The position numbers were made by a program, and so were the translations under genes. The notes below the pieces were generated by a model. It worked only from the letters and a program-made list of their open reading frames with translations. It made no database searches and had not been told where the DNA came from. A stretch of DNA of 64,000 nt from Acinetobacter calcoaceticus. GTDB lineage: Bacteria > Pseudomonadota > Gammaproteobacteria > Pseudomonadales > Moraxellaceae. How positions within the stretch are numbered: the first letter of the stretch is position 1; each line of letters begins with the position of its first letter. Below, piece after piece: positions 10,593 to 21,000 of the stretch. The DNA lies in NCBI RefSeq assembly GCF_004345325.1, contig NZ_SLVJ01000003.1:62001-126000 (forward strand). Direction: 5' to 3'.

Positions 10593-11218
10593 GCAAAATA
10601 AATTTATTGCCTTGGCGCGATGAATTGCGAGAACTAAAAAAACAACGGTTTATTGCAATTTCAATCTTAAGCGCGGTATGTGGACTGTTCAGTGTAATGC
10701 TGGCATGGTCTTATTTTGCCTATAAATTTGAAGATCAAAATGAAGCCAATCAATTGATTGTGAGCAGTAATCAAAGCCTTGATCAGCAATTAAAAAAAAT
10801 ACAAGGCTTAAAAGAGCAGCGCAATGCCATCATAGAGCACATGCGCTTGATTCAGGGGCTACAAAGTCAACGACCCACCACAGTGCGTATAATCGATGAA
10901 TTGGTCAGAGTGATTCCCGCTGGCATGTACTTGACCAAGATTAGTCGTGTCGATGGTCGTTTTAGCATTGAAGGGCGGGCAGAAAATCCCAATACAGTCG
11001 CAGAACTGATGCGGCGTCTGGAGGCTTCGCCTTGGTTTCGTAATGCCTTTATGAGTCGCTTTTTAGCCGTTGAAGAAAAAACCATGCCTGCTACAGGTTC
11101 GGTTGTGCCACGTGTTGAAGCAAAATATGGTAGTTTTACCGTGACTGCAGATGTTGGTGAAATCGCTAATCCTCAAGTGAGCAGCTCGCCAAGCGCAGTG
11201 ATGGAGGAGGCTAAGTGA
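10589..11218 (+). CDS. pilN: Type IV pilus assembly protein PilN
   Basis: Bitopic inner-membrane protein of the pilus alignment complex. The 209-residue sequence begins with the conserved cytoplasmic INLLPWR motif (residues 4-10) that docks into PilM. One transmembrane helix follows (about 23-45), then a coiled coil and a periplasmic ferredoxin-like domain that pairs with PilO. It overlaps pilM and pilO by 4 bases on each side. Confidence 0.95.
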   Translation: MSKINLLPWRDELRELKKQRFIAISILSAVCGLFSVMLAWSYFAYKFEDQNEANQLIVSSNQSLDQQLKKIQGLKEQRNAIIEHMRLIQGLQSQRPTTVRIIDELVRVIPAGMYLTKISRVDGRFSIEGRAENPNTVAELMRRLEASPWFRNAFMSRFLAVEEKTMPATGSVVPRVEAKYGSFTVTADVGEIANPQVSSSPSAVMEEAK

Positions 11219-12198
11219 AACAGGAGCAGTTTAACCAACTCGAAGCTGAGAAAGTAACAGCCAAAAAAAAACGCCTCACGCTTGAAGCATTCTTCCAACA
11301 GTTCAATACACTGGATATGCAACGCTATGGTAGTTGGCCCTTTTCAGTCAAATTGACCTGTTGGGTATTTATCTTTTTATTGGTCGGTTTGTTGGGATAT
11401 TTTTTGGTGGTCCAGCCGAAGATTGCTGCAATCGATGCAGCTCAAGCGCAACAGTTGAATTTACTCAATGAGTTTAAAGAAAAAGATTCGAAACTTAGAA
11501 ATTTAAAGCCGTATCAGACTCAACTTCAGCAGATGCAGTCGAGTTTTGAGCAACAATTGGCACAGTTACCCCAAGAGACTGAAATTCCGAATTTGATCGA
11601 AGACCTTCATCAAGCAGGGCTGAAGTCAGGTTTAAAAATTAAAAATATTCAACTTGAAAATGAAGTCCAACAAACCTTTTTCATTGAACAACCCATTTCG
11701 ATCGAAGCACAAGGGGATTATCATGCTTTTGGTGAGTTCGTGAGTGCAATTGCAGCATTACCCCGTATCGTCACCTTGCACGATATGGACATCTCGGTGA
11801 TTGATCAAGCAGAAAGCAAGTCGGAGATCCCACAGGTGGTGTATTCGATTAAGGCCAAAACTTATCGTTATACCGGTAGTAAGCCTACTCGTGAGAATCA
11901 ACCGTTAAATGCTGAGATACCTGGATCAGGAGAACTGCAGACTCAATCTTCAAATTCTCCATCTGCCTCTGCCTCATCTTCTACTACAGTAAAATCAGAT
12001 CAGGCTGAATCTATCACACCGCAAGCGCAACCAACGCCTGTATTACAAAACCAAGAACCAGCTCAACCGCAGTCTATGGACCAAGGTCAGCCAGAGGTAC
12101 GCCAACATCATAATCATAGCTTACAGAATGCTGAGCTAAATCTGCATGCTGCTGAGATATATTCAGGACGAGATTTTTTCACTGGAGTCTCAGCATGA
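11215..12198 (+). CDS. pilO: Type IV pilus assembly protein PilO with long C-terminal extension
   Basis: Bitopic inner-membrane partner of PilN; the periplasmic heterodimer contacts PilP and aligns the secretin with the motor. One transmembrane helix lies at about 47-68, then a coiled coil, then the PilO core domain up to about residue 222. Beyond that there are about 105 residues of low-complexity sequence rich in Gln, Ser, Pro and Glu, making the protein 327 residues against a usual 200-250. The GTG start overlaps the pilN stop by 4 bases, and the end overlaps pilP. Core assignment is firm; the tail has no recognisable domain. Confidence 0.92.
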   Translation: MKQEQFNQLEAEKVTAKKKRLTLEAFFQQFNTLDMQRYGSWPFSVKLTCWVFIFLLVGLLGYFLVVQPKIAAIDAAQAQQLNLLNEFKEKDSKLRNLKPYQTQLQQMQSSFEQQLAQLPQETEIPNLIEDLHQAGLKSGLKIKNIQLENEVQQTFFIEQPISIEAQGDYHAFGEFVSAIAALPRIVTLHDMDISVIDQAESKSEIPQVVYSIKAKTYRYTGSKPTRENQPLNAEIPGSGELQTQSSNSPSASASSSTTVKSDQAESITPQAQPTPVLQNQEPAQPQSMDQGQPEVRQHHNHSLQNAELNLHAAEIYSGRDFFTGVSA

Positions 12199-12725
12199 AA
12201 TTGCAGTGCTGCTTAGGAATCATGTTTCTGGGTATTTTTTTACAGGGCTGTGGTTCTCAAATTGATACCGTCAATCAGGAAATGGCCCAGATTCGCAGTC
12301 AACCACCACTGCCGATCGAGGCTGCGCCTCACTTTGAGTCTGTGCCGCATTTTGAATATGCAGCACAGCATTTAAGGAGTCCATTTTTACCCAACTCCAT
12401 GGCCAGTGAATTAATGCACATGTCGACCCAGCAGGTGAAGCCAAATTTTTCTAGAGAGACTCAGTATTTAGAAGATTTTGAACTTGAGAGCTTGCAGATG
12501 AAAGGAAGCATGAAAAACGATAAAGGGCAGCGATTGGCTGTGATCCAAACAGCAGATGCGCAGGTGGCGACTGTGAAAGTTGGTCAATATATGGGTTTTA
12601 ATCAAGGCCGAATTATAAATATAACTGAGGCGCATATTGATTTGCTTGAAGTGGTATCGGATGGCCGTAATGGTTATGTGGAGCGACCGAGGCGTTTGCT
12701 CTTGGTACAAGCCAATTCACAATAG
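12195..12725 (+). CDS. pilP: Type IV pilus lipoprotein PilP
   Basis: Inner-membrane lipoprotein that connects PilNO to the secretin PilQ. It has a lipoprotein signal ending in LQGC (lipidated Cys19), a flexible stretch, and a C-terminal beta-domain (about 95-175) with ESLQMKGSM and VKVGQYMGFNQGRI, typical of PilP. 176 residues is a normal length. It overlaps pilO by 4 bases. Confidence 0.94.
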   Translation: MKLQCCLGIMFLGIFLQGCGSQIDTVNQEMAQIRSQPPLPIEAAPHFESVPHFEYAAQHLRSPFLPNSMASELMHMSTQQVKPNFSRETQYLEDFELESLQMKGSMKNDKGQRLAVIQTADAQVATVKVGQYMGFNQGRIINITEAHIDLLEVVSDGRNGYVERPRRLLLVQANSQ

Positions 12726-12808
12726 CTTTAGCGTATTGGCGAGTTAAATAAACACAATAATTTAAATTAAATAAAACGGTATAAAACTGCGCACAGGAGT
12801 GTAAGCGT

Positions 12809-14992
12809 ATGAGATTTTCAGTGGGTCATTTGACCGCAAGCACGCTACTCTTTTCTATGGTTCAAAGCGTATCTGCACAAGTCAGCATTACTCAGATTGA
12901 GTCCAAACCCATTGTTGGCCAAGTGGGCACAGAGTTAAGTATTGTATTTGATGGCGTGCCACCGTCTCCTGAAGCTTATCAGTTGGAACAGCCTCAACGC
13001 TTGATCCTAGATTTTAAAGATACTTTACAGCTTCGAGATACCAAGACCTTGAAGGTTGAGGGTTCAGAAGCCAGTCGTATAGACCTGAGTGCCGATGCCA
13101 AGCGGGCACGGATCAGTGTGAATCTAAAATCTAAACAAAGTTTTAGCAGTCGTATCGAGGGGAACCGTTTTATTCTGCGTATCCAACCTGCCGTGTCTAA
13201 GCCAAATAGCGTTGTACCAAAGAGTGCGGCACCAAAGAATGTTGCTCCAAAGAATTCAGAACTGAGCCATCAAACGCAGCAGGGAGTGGCGAAAATTGGT
13301 TTCCAACGTGCTCAACAGGGTGAGGCGCAAATTGTTGTGGATTTATTAGGACGACATACGCCGATTGATATACAACAACAAGGCAATCAGGTTGTGTTAA
13401 GGGTCTTGGGTCAGCCGCTTTCGAGTAAGTTATTACAACGTTTAAATGTGCTAGATTTTGCCACCATGGTCTCGACGATTGAGGCCTACAATGCATCAGG
13501 CGATGGATTTATTCGTATTAAGGCCACAGATGATTTTGAATATATGGCTTATCAGACTGAGAATAAATTGATTGTTAGTCTAAAACCGCCCGTGACAGAT
13601 GCAGTTCGACAAGATCATTCAGAGCAACCGCATTATAGCGGTAAAAAACTGTCCTTGGATTTTCAAGATATTGAAGTACGCCGTGTGCTGCAATTGTTGG
13701 CGGATTTTACGGGCATAAATCTGGTGGCTGCAGATTCAGTTCAGGGCAATATTACCTTGAGACTCAAAGATGTGCCTTGGGATCAGGCGCTGGATCTGAT
13801 CTTAAAAACTAAGGGGCTTGATAAGCGGCGTAATGGGAATGCGATCTGGGTTGCCCCCATGGCTGAACTGATTAAAACCGAAGAAGATGAAGCTAAATTT
13901 GCGGCACAAAGTTTAAAAACTGCAGTGCTACAGACTGAATACATCCAACTCAAATATGCTAAGGCCAGTGATATAGAGAAATTGATCACTCAAGGTCGCA
14001 GTCAAACCCAGCCGGATGAAAAGGCAGCGTCGGGGAATAGTTCGGCAGCACAGCAAGATAATAATGGCAGTCTGCTTAGTCATCGTGGTCGCGTTGCCAT
14101 TGATCCTCGTACCAATACCTTAATCATCAGTGATACTGTGCAGAAGATCGAACAAATTCGCAAAATGATCGATTTGCTTGATGTGGCGGTAAAACAGGTC
14201 ATGATCGAGGCGCGTATAGTCCGCGCATCTACAGATTTCACCAAAGAAATGGGGGTGAAGTGGGGCATGTTGGCGACTGGACATGATGCCAATGTCGGTG
14301 GAAGTGATACCACGCTGTGGGATTTGCGCACACCGAAGGCATCTGTACAACCTGGAGGGATGCGTTATGACATCACGCGTCCTGATAATTTAAATGTCGA
14401 TCTCGGTGTGAGTGGGGATGGTGCAAGTCGGATTGCCTTTGGCTTGCTTAGTGTGTCAAATTTCATGTTGGACTTAGAGCTATCAGCCTTGCAAGCGGAT
14501 GGTTATGGTGAGGTGATTTCTACCCCTAAAGTCATGACTGCGGATAAACAAAAGGCCAAAGTGGCATCGGGACAGCAGGTGCCCTATCAAACCCGAGAAA
14601 CCAGTAGTACCGGGGGTTCTTCAAGCTCTACATCCTTTAAAGATGCCTTGCTGAGCTTGGATGTGACGCCGAGCATTACCCCAGATGGCAAAGTACAGAT
14701 GCAATTGATCATCAGTAGTGACTCACCCGCAGGGACCGCACCGAATGGGGAAATCATCCTCAATAAAAATGAAATCAATACCAATGTATTGGTTAGTAAT
14801 GGGGAAACGGTGGTCTTGGGGGGGATTTTTGAACAAGAAACCCGTAATCGACAGACCAAAGTCCCGCTGCTCGGGGATATCCCCGTTTTAGGTCGGCTGT
14901 TTCGTCGCGATGAAAAATCTGACAAGAAAAGTGAGCTATTGATTTTTGTGACGCCGAGAATTGTTAATGACAGTCTTACAAGAAATCATTAA
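12809..14992 (+). CDS. pilQ: Type IV pilus secretin PilQ
   Basis: Outer-membrane secretin forming the channel through which the pilus passes. The 727-residue protein has a cleavable signal peptide (about 1-24), two AMIN domains for peptidoglycan binding (about 25-120 and 160-250), an STN/N0 domain starting with LSLDFQDIEVRRVLQLLADF (about 282), an N1 domain, and the secretin barrel region with the VPLLGDIPVLGRLF signature near the end. ATG is preceded by CAGGAG. The 83-base gap after pilP shows no terminator. Confidence 0.96.
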   Translation: MRFSVGHLTASTLLFSMVQSVSAQVSITQIESKPIVGQVGTELSIVFDGVPPSPEAYQLEQPQRLILDFKDTLQLRDTKTLKVEGSEASRIDLSADAKRARISVNLKSKQSFSSRIEGNRFILRIQPAVSKPNSVVPKSAAPKNVAPKNSELSHQTQQGVAKIGFQRAQQGEAQIVVDLLGRHTPIDIQQQGNQVVLRVLGQPLSSKLLQRLNVLDFATMVSTIEAYNASGDGFIRIKATDDFEYMAYQTENKLIVSLKPPVTDAVRQDHSEQPHYSGKKLSLDFQDIEVRRVLQLLADFTGINLVAADSVQGNITLRLKDVPWDQALDLILKTKGLDKRRNGNAIWVAPMAELIKTEEDEAKFAAQSLKTAVLQTEYIQLKYAKASDIEKLITQGRSQTQPDEKAASGNSSAAQQDNNGSLLSHRGRVAIDPRTNTLIISDTVQKIEQIRKMIDLLDVAVKQVMIEARIVRASTDFTKEMGVKWGMLATGHDANVGGSDTTLWDLRTPKASVQPGGMRYDITRPDNLNVDLGVSGDGASRIAFGLLSVSNFMLDLELSALQADGYGEVISTPKVMTADKQKAKVASGQQVPYQTRETSSTGGSSSSTSFKDALLSLDVTPSITPDGKVQMQLIISSDSPAGTAPNGEIILNKNEINTNVLVSNGETVVLGGIFEQETRNRQTKVPLLGDIPVLGRLFRRDEKSDKKSELLIFVTPRIVNDSLTRNH

Positions 14993-15028
14993 TATGGTTT
15001 TAATCAAGGCAATAGAATAGGTGACTCC

Positions 15029-15568
15029 TTGCCAAGCAATGAGTTTAGCAGTCTACCCAATATTTATCTGGTCGGTCCCATGGGTGCGGGAAAGACCACA
15101 GTTGGTCGTCATTTGGCCGATTTGCTCGGCCGTCAATTTTTAGACAGTGACCATGAAATAGAGCGGAAAACTGGCGCCAGCATTCCTTGGATCTTTGAAA
15201 AAGAAGGTGAAATTGGATTTCGTAGTCGTGAGACTGCTGTGATTGATGACCTGACCACCTTGAGCAATATTGTTGTTGCCACTGGTGGTGGGGCCGTTAC
15301 CCAAGCCATAAATCGTGATTTTCTGAAACAGCGGGGTATCGTGATCTATCTATACACCCCAGTCGAGATCCAACTGCAGCGAACATATCGCGATAAAAAT
15401 CGTCCCTTACTGCAAGTCGAAAACCCTGAGCAAAAACTCAAAGATCTATTGGCCATTCGCGACCCGATGTATCGTGCTGTGGCCCATTATATTATTGAGA
15501 CCAATCAAGGTGCCGCACGAGATCTTGCGCTGCGGATTTTACATTTGATTGAGACCGAAATGCTTTAA
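15029..15568 (+). CDS. aroK: Shikimate kinase
   Basis: Phosphorylates shikimate at O3 in aromatic amino-acid and folate biosynthesis. The P-loop GPMGAGKTT is at 16-24, the shikimate-binding DSD and the FRxxE-like segment (GFRSRE) follow, then ATGGGAV and the lid with RPLL. TTG is used as start because no ATG precedes the P-loop in frame (the first Met is inside the P-loop). 179 residues fits the family. It follows pilQ by 36 bases and precedes aroB, a common gammaproteobacterial order. Confidence 0.93.
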   Translation: MPSNEFSSLPNIYLVGPMGAGKTTVGRHLADLLGRQFLDSDHEIERKTGASIPWIFEKEGEIGFRSRETAVIDDLTTLSNIVVATGGGAVTQAINRDFLKQRGIVIYLYTPVEIQLQRTYRDKNRPLLQVENPEQKLKDLLAIRDPMYRAVAHYIIETNQGAARDLALRILHLIETEML

Positions 15569-15629
15569 GCAGCCCTTCATGTGATTTATTTTCACGTTTT
15601 ATCTTCTATCGATATTGGTATTGGAAATC

Positions 15630-16709
15630 ATGCAAAGCTTACACGTTGAACTTGGGGATCGTCGTTATCCGATCTTTATTGGAAGTGACTTGGATTCACA
15701 GCAGCTATTGGCGCCGTATATACACGGTCGGCAAGTGATGGTGGTCAGCAACACAACCGTTGCGCCACTATATTTGCAACATTTTCTGCAAGCTTTACAA
15801 GGTTTGGATAAAGTCGTTGCGACCTGTATCTTGCCTGATGGTGAACAATATAAAAATATCGAACATCTCCACCTGATTTTTGATGCTTTACTGGGCGCGG
15901 GTTTTAACCGTGATTGTACCGTGTTGGCCTTGGGTGGTGGTGTGATTGGAGATATGGCTGGTTTTGCTGCGGCCTGTTTCCAACGTGGCGTGTACTTTGT
16001 GCAAGTGCCGACCACATTGCTGTCACAAGTGGATTCAAGTGTTGGTGGCAAAACAGGAATTAATCATCCGCTGGGCAAAAATATGATTGGTGCTTTCCAA
16101 CAACCCCAAGTGGTGTTGGCGGATATGGCACATCTAAAGACCTTGCCTAAACGTGAACTTTCTGCTGGTTTGGCAGAGATTATTAAATACGCCTTACTCT
16201 GTGATGCTGATTTTTTGGTCTGGTTAGAACAGCATATGGATCAGTTGGTTGCAGGGAATTTGGATCTGTTGGCTGAGGCAGTGTACCGCTCTTGTGCGCA
16301 TAAGGCACGCATCGTAGCCAATGACGAGAAAGAACAGGGTGAACGTGCCTTGTTGAATCTGGGTCATACCTTTGGTCATGCGATCGAATCCTACTTGGGC
16401 TACGGCGTGTGGTTGCATGGTGAAGCCGTTGCGACCGGTATGGTGATGGCTGCGGATCTGTCACAACAGATGGGTTGGATCAGTTTGCAAGATGTGCAGC
16501 GGGTCAAAAATATTATTCAACGTGCTGAATTACCGATTCATTGTCCACTGATTCCATTGGATGAGTTTTTGGCATTTATGGCGCATGATAAAAAAGTATT
16601 GAATGGTCAACTACGTTTAGTTTTGTTGAAACAACTTGGACAGGCTATAATCACGCGTGATTTTAATGTTGAAGCCATGCATCAAGCGATTCGACTCAAT
16701 CAAAAATAA
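15630..16709 (+). CDS. aroB: 3-dehydroquinate synthase
   Basis: NAD- and metal-dependent enzyme converting DAHP to 3-dehydroquinate. The 359 residues contain DGEQYKN, the nucleotide-binding [26 protein letters not shown], and the metal-binding [11 protein letters not shown] segment. I chose the ATG at 15630; a TTG 15 bases upstream is in frame, but the family begins at MQ-LHVELG. It lies between aroK and the SPOR-like gene with an 18-base gap to the latter. Confidence 0.95.
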   Translation: MQSLHVELGDRRYPIFIGSDLDSQQLLAPYIHGRQVMVVSNTTVAPLYLQHFLQALQGLDKVVATCILPDGEQYKNIEHLHLIFDALLGAGFNRDCTVLALGGGVIGDMAGFAAACFQRGVYFVQVPTTLLSQVDSSVGGKTGINHPLGKNMIGAFQQPQVVLADMAHLKTLPKRELSAGLAEIIKYALLCDADFLVWLEQHMDQLVAGNLDLLAEAVYRSCAHKARIVANDEKEQGERALLNLGHTFGHAIESYLGYGVWLHGEAVATGMVMAADLSQQMGWISLQDVQRVKNIIQRAELPIHCPLIPLDEFLAFMAHDKKVLNGQLRLVLLKQLGQAIITRDFNVEAMHQAIRLNQK

Positions 16710-16726
16710 ACCAAAGGTACTGCTTC

Positions 16727-17578
16727 ATGACCGCATCACGTTTTAATTGGCAAAATATTCGACTCTATAGTTGGTTGATTGGCGCAATGGCGTGTCTGCT
16801 TGGAGCAGTGATTTTCTGGGCGGTGACTGACGTCAATGAGTTGGTTGTGGTCAGTGAGCCGATTGAAGAAACTCAAGTCCAAATACAACCCGAAAAAGTA
16901 GCTGCGACCACCAATTTAGGCAGCTTGATGAATCAAGTGCGGCCTTTAGAAATGACCACACGTATGGTGGCATCGGGTAATCATAGTCCTGAGTTTCGTG
17001 GCACCAAGTTTATTCAAGACAATGCTAAAAGTTATACCATTGAGTTGTTTAGAGCCGCCGATGAAGAGGTGATTACCAATTTCTTACGCAGTCAAGAACA
17101 ACGCAAAAACTTTATTTATATCCGCTTAAGTGCTGAAAATAAGGCTGAGCAATATGTGTTGGCCTATGGGGTTTACAAGCAAGAAGTCGATCTCAAATCT
17201 GAATTGACTCTTCTGAAGTTAAATTTACCTGCTTCAGTTCAGCCACATGCAGTGCAGTTGGGGCAATATGCCGCTTTGGTGAATGACATGGGCAGTGAAG
17301 AGTTATCCTCTAGCCAACAACTGTATGCTGTGGCGTTAAAGCCTGCTGCATTGCCGGTGATCGATGAAACGGTCTTGGCACAAGTCAAATCGACCCTCAA
17401 TGCAACTATTGCTGCCAATCGCAATACCACTACGCGGACTACGGTGACGCGTCAAGACGCTCAAGGCAATGTGGTTGATGTGCAGCGTTCGCAAACGGTC
17501 GAAAAGCCCAAAGATGCACCGGTCAATGCACCAGAAAAGAAAGCGCCCCCTCAAGAAATTAGCGATCCATTTAACTAA
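16727..17578 (+). CDS. Single-pass membrane protein with SPOR-like domain (DamX position)
   Basis: 283 residues: short cytoplasmic N terminus, one membrane helix (about 17-35), a periplasmic linker, and a domain at about 100-190 (IELFRAADEEVITNFL ... YIRLSAENKAEQYVLAYGVY) whose pattern resembles a diverged SPOR fold. The C-terminal tail is rich in Lys, Pro and Thr. In enterobacteria the division protein DamX sits directly after aroB, and this protein may be the positional counterpart, binding septal peptidoglycan; that role is inferred from position and pattern only. Confidence 0.6.
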   Translation: MTASRFNWQNIRLYSWLIGAMACLLGAVIFWAVTDVNELVVVSEPIEETQVQIQPEKVAATTNLGSLMNQVRPLEMTTRMVASGNHSPEFRGTKFIQDNAKSYTIELFRAADEEVITNFLRSQEQRKNFIYIRLSAENKAEQYVLAYGVYKQEVDLKSELTLLKLNLPASVQPHAVQLGQYAALVNDMGSEELSSSQQLYAVALKPAALPVIDETVLAQVKSTLNATIAANRNTTTRTTVTRQDAQGNVVDVQRSQTVEKPKDAPVNAPEKKAPPQEISDPFN

Positions 17579-17629
17579 AATCTTCGGCTGCGTACTAAAA
17601 TGGAGCAGTCAAAATTTTAATAAAACACC

Positions 17630-17654
17630 AACGCACTTTTACAGTGCGTTTTTT
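17630..17654 (+). terminator. Intrinsic terminator of the pil-aro unit
   Basis: Perfect AACGCAC / GTGCGTT stem with a 7-base loop, ending in six T. It lies 52 bases after the SPOR-like gene. Confidence 0.85.
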
Positions 17655-17731
17655 GTATACTGGTCGTTATCCACACATGATGAGTTGCTATATTCTAAGA
17701 AGATTGCTTGATTTAATCGAATTATAGTATT

Positions 17732-17747
17732 TGGCATATTTTTTGCT
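17732..17747 (+). promoter_or_regulatory. Candidate sigma-54 (RpoN) promoter for gltBD
   Basis: The sequence TGGCATATTTTTTGCT matches the RpoN consensus TGGCACRNNNNTTGCW at all fixed positions but one (C to T), with the required GG-N10-GC spacing (GG at 17733-17734, GC at 17745-17746). Transcription would start near 17758 and give a leader of about 250 bases. Nitrogen control of glutamate synthase makes this plausible; RpoN use is inferred. I did not identify an activator site. Confidence 0.5.
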
Positions 17748-17893
17748 TCAATACAGCGCTAATAGAACATTTCGTCCCTATTTTGGCGCGAAAATAAGCT
17801 ATTAGCCCATGTTAAAAGACGTTTTACTTGCTTTAAAAAAGTGCGCAACCTGAAAAATCTGTTTGCAATTAAAGTCAATGTGAACTAGAGCCC

Positions 17894-17962
17894 ATCTCAC
17901 GAATCATGTATTACTAGCCAGTAGACGGATCCGTTACATGAGCAAGATCGCAAAAGTGAGAT
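17894..17962 (+). promoter_or_regulatory. Nested inverted repeats in the gltB leader
   Basis: Outer arms ATCTCAC (17894-17900) and GTGAGAT (17956-17962) enclose inner arms CATGTA (17905-17910) and TACATG (17935-17940). The palindrome ACGGATCCGT (17925-17934) abuts the inner right arm. The nested order is what a folded RNA leader would show. A second small hairpin GCCC-AAGAA-GGGC (17975-17987) follows, with a copy of the AAGAAGGG ribosome-binding sequence partly in its loop. No known riboswitch class is recognised. Confidence 0.45.
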
Positions 17963-18010
17963 ATTGAATGTTTTGCCCAAGAAGGGCCTCTTGTTAAAGA
18001 AGGGTACGCT

Positions 18011-21000
18011 ATGCACATGCCATCGCCTAATACTGTAGCTCCCGCTCAAGGTTTGTATCAACCCGATGAGTTTAAGGATAATTGTGGTTTCGGTTTAATC
18101 GCCCATATGCAGGGTGACGCAAGTCATGATCTGGTCAAGACTGCAATTCATAGTCTGAGTTGTATGACCCATCGTGGTGGTATTGCGGCGGATGGTAAGA
18201 CCGGTGATGGCTGCGGCTTGTTGTTGGCCATGCCGAAACAGTTCTTTCGTGAAGAAGCCAAAAAACTGAGTAATGTCACCTTAAGTGAAATCTTTGCTGT
18301 GGGTACGGTATTTCTCAACCTAGATCCTGCGATCGCACTGCATGCGAAAAATATACTCAATAAAGAAATCGAATCTGAAGGTCTGCATGTATTGGCTTGG
18401 CGTGTGGTGCCGACCAATAATGATGCATTGGGTGAAATTGCATTGCAATCTTTGCCAGGCTTTGAACAGATCATCGTCAATTGCCCAATGGGGGTGACTG
18501 AGGTTGAGTTTAACCGTAAATTGTTTATGGCACGTCGTCGTGCAGAGCAACAACTGACCCAAGATCCGCTGTTTTATGTCAACACTCTATGCTCGACTGT
18601 ATTGAGCTATAAAGGCTTGATGATGCCTGAAGCCATTGCCGACTTTTATACTGATTTGGCCGATGAGCGCTTGGCCTCACACATCGTGGTGTTTCATCAA
18701 CGTTTCTCTACCAATACCTTACCGCGCTGGCCGTTGGCACAGCCATTCCGTTATTTGGCACACAATGGTGAGATCAATACCATTACCGCCAACCGTAACT
18801 GGGCGATGGCGCGTACCCCTAAATTTGCCAATCCTCTGTTGCCAGGTTTGACTGAGCTGAACCCGATCGTGAACCGTACCGGTTCGGACTCGTCTAGTTT
18901 GGACAATATGCTTGAGATCTTGGTGGGTGGCGGTATGGATCTATTCCGTGCATTACGGATGTTGGTCCCACCGGCATGGCAAAACGTTGAAACACTGGAT
19001 GCCGATCTACGTGCATTTTATGAATTTAACTCCAAACATATGGAAGCATGGGATGGTCCTGCAGGTCTGGTCATTCAAGATGGGCGCCATGCCATCTGTA
19101 TGTTAGATCGTAATGGACTACGTCCAGCACGTTGGGTGATCACCAAAAATGGCTATATCACGCTTGCTTCTGAGATCGGCGTTTGGGGCTATGAGCCTGA
19201 AGATGTGATTTCTAAAGGTCGTGTGGGGCCGGGACAAATCTTGGTGATTGATACTCTGACAGGCAAATTGTTGGATACCCAAGATGTTAGTAACCATCTA
19301 CGCAAAATGCGCCCTTATCGTGAATGGCTACGTGAAAACTCGATTCGCTTACAAGGCAGCCCAGAACTTGAAGAATACCTATGTGATCAAGGGCTAAAAG
19401 GTGACGCACTAAAAGCCGCCCAAAAAATGTTTATGGTCAGCTTTGAAGAGCGTGATCAATTGCTGCGCCCGATCGCTGAAAGTGGTCAAGAAGCGGTGGG
19501 TTCGATGGGGGATGATACCCCGATGGCGGTGTTGTCACGTCAGGTGCGCCATGTGTCGGACTACTTCCGTCAACAGTTTGCTCAGGTGACCAATCCACCG
19601 ATCGATCCATTACGTGAATCGATCGTGATGTCGCTAGAGACTTGCTTGGGCCGTGAACAAAATGTCTTTGAACAAGGACCTGAACATGCGGATCGTTTGA
19701 TCATTTCAAGTCCAGTCTTGTCCAATTCAAAAATGCATCAAATTCGCACCCTAGGTCGTAAAGGCTATGAGATTGCGGATATCGAATTGAACTATGTCGA
19801 GAGCGAAGGTCTGGCTGCTGCAATTCAGCGCATCTGCGAAGAAGCGGCACAAGCGATCCGTGATGGCAAAACCTTATTGTTATTGTCTGATAAAAAGATA
19901 CGTGAAGGCTATTTACCCGCCAGTGCGGTGATGGCGACGGGTGCAGTGCATCATTATCTGATCCAGCAAGGCTTGCGTACTGATGCCAATATTATCGTAG
20001 AAACTGCCTTAGCCCGTGATCCACATCAATTTGCAGTGATTCTCGGTTTTGGTGCAACGGCGATCTACCCTTATTTGGCCTATGACGTGATCAATGATTT
20101 GATCGCCAAAGGTGAATTGTTGGGTGATCCGATCCATGCCCAAGCCAATTTCCGTAAAGGGATTGAAAAAGGTCTACTCAAAGTCTTATCGAAAATGGGG
20201 ATTTCCACTGTCGCATCTTATCGCGGTGGTCAGTTGTTTGAAGCTGTGGGCTTAGCTGATGAAGTGGTGAATACCTGTTTTGTTGGTGTACCAAGCCGTA
20301 TCCAAGGGGCAACCTTTGTTGATCTGGAAAATGATCAGAAAAAATTGGCAACATTGGCATGGCAGTCACGTAAACCAATCGACCAAGGCGGTATGTTGAA
20401 ATTTGTGTTTGGTAAGGAATATCACGCTTTTAACCCAGATGTGATCAATACCCTACACAAAGCGGTACGTTCTGGCCAATATGCAGACTTTAAAGAATAT
20501 GCAGAGTTGGTCAACAACCGTCCTATCGCCACGATTCGTGATTTATTTAAACTTAAAACCGATAATTCAATTGCATTGGATGAGGTGGAATCAGTCGAGC
20601 AGATCTTACCGCGCTTTGATTCTGCGGGGATGTCACTCGGCGCTCTTTCACCAGAAGCGCATGAAGCCATTGCCATCGCCATGAATACCATCGGTGGACG
20701 CTCAAACTCAGGCGAGGGCGGTGAAGATCCAGCACGTTATGGCACCATTCGTAACTCTAAAATCAAACAGATCGCTTCCGGTCGTTTTGGGGTAACACCT
20801 GCCTATTTGACCTCTGCTGAAGTGTTGCAAATTAAAGTCGCACAAGGGGCAAAACCGGGCGAGGGTGGTCAGTTGCCGGGCGGTAAAGTCAATGGTTTGA
20901 TCGCACGTCTGCGCTATTCAGTGCCTGGGGTGACCTTGATCTCTCCACCACCACATCATGATATTTACTCGATTGAAGATTTGTCGCAATTGATCTTTGA

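Larger units (their letters stand above)
17579..18010 (+). other. Non-coding region upstream of gltB
   Basis: 432 bases without a gene. It holds the terminator of the aroKB unit, a DnaA-box-like 9-mer (17667-17675), a sigma-54-like promoter (17732-17747) and a leader with nested inverted repeats before gltB. Each is listed separately. Confidence 0.8.

Noticed and set aside
15665..16051. Open frame of 128 codons antisense to aroB
   Set aside because: Runs opposite to a clearly conserved gene, has no domain pattern or ribosome binding site, and its composition mirrors the aroB codons.
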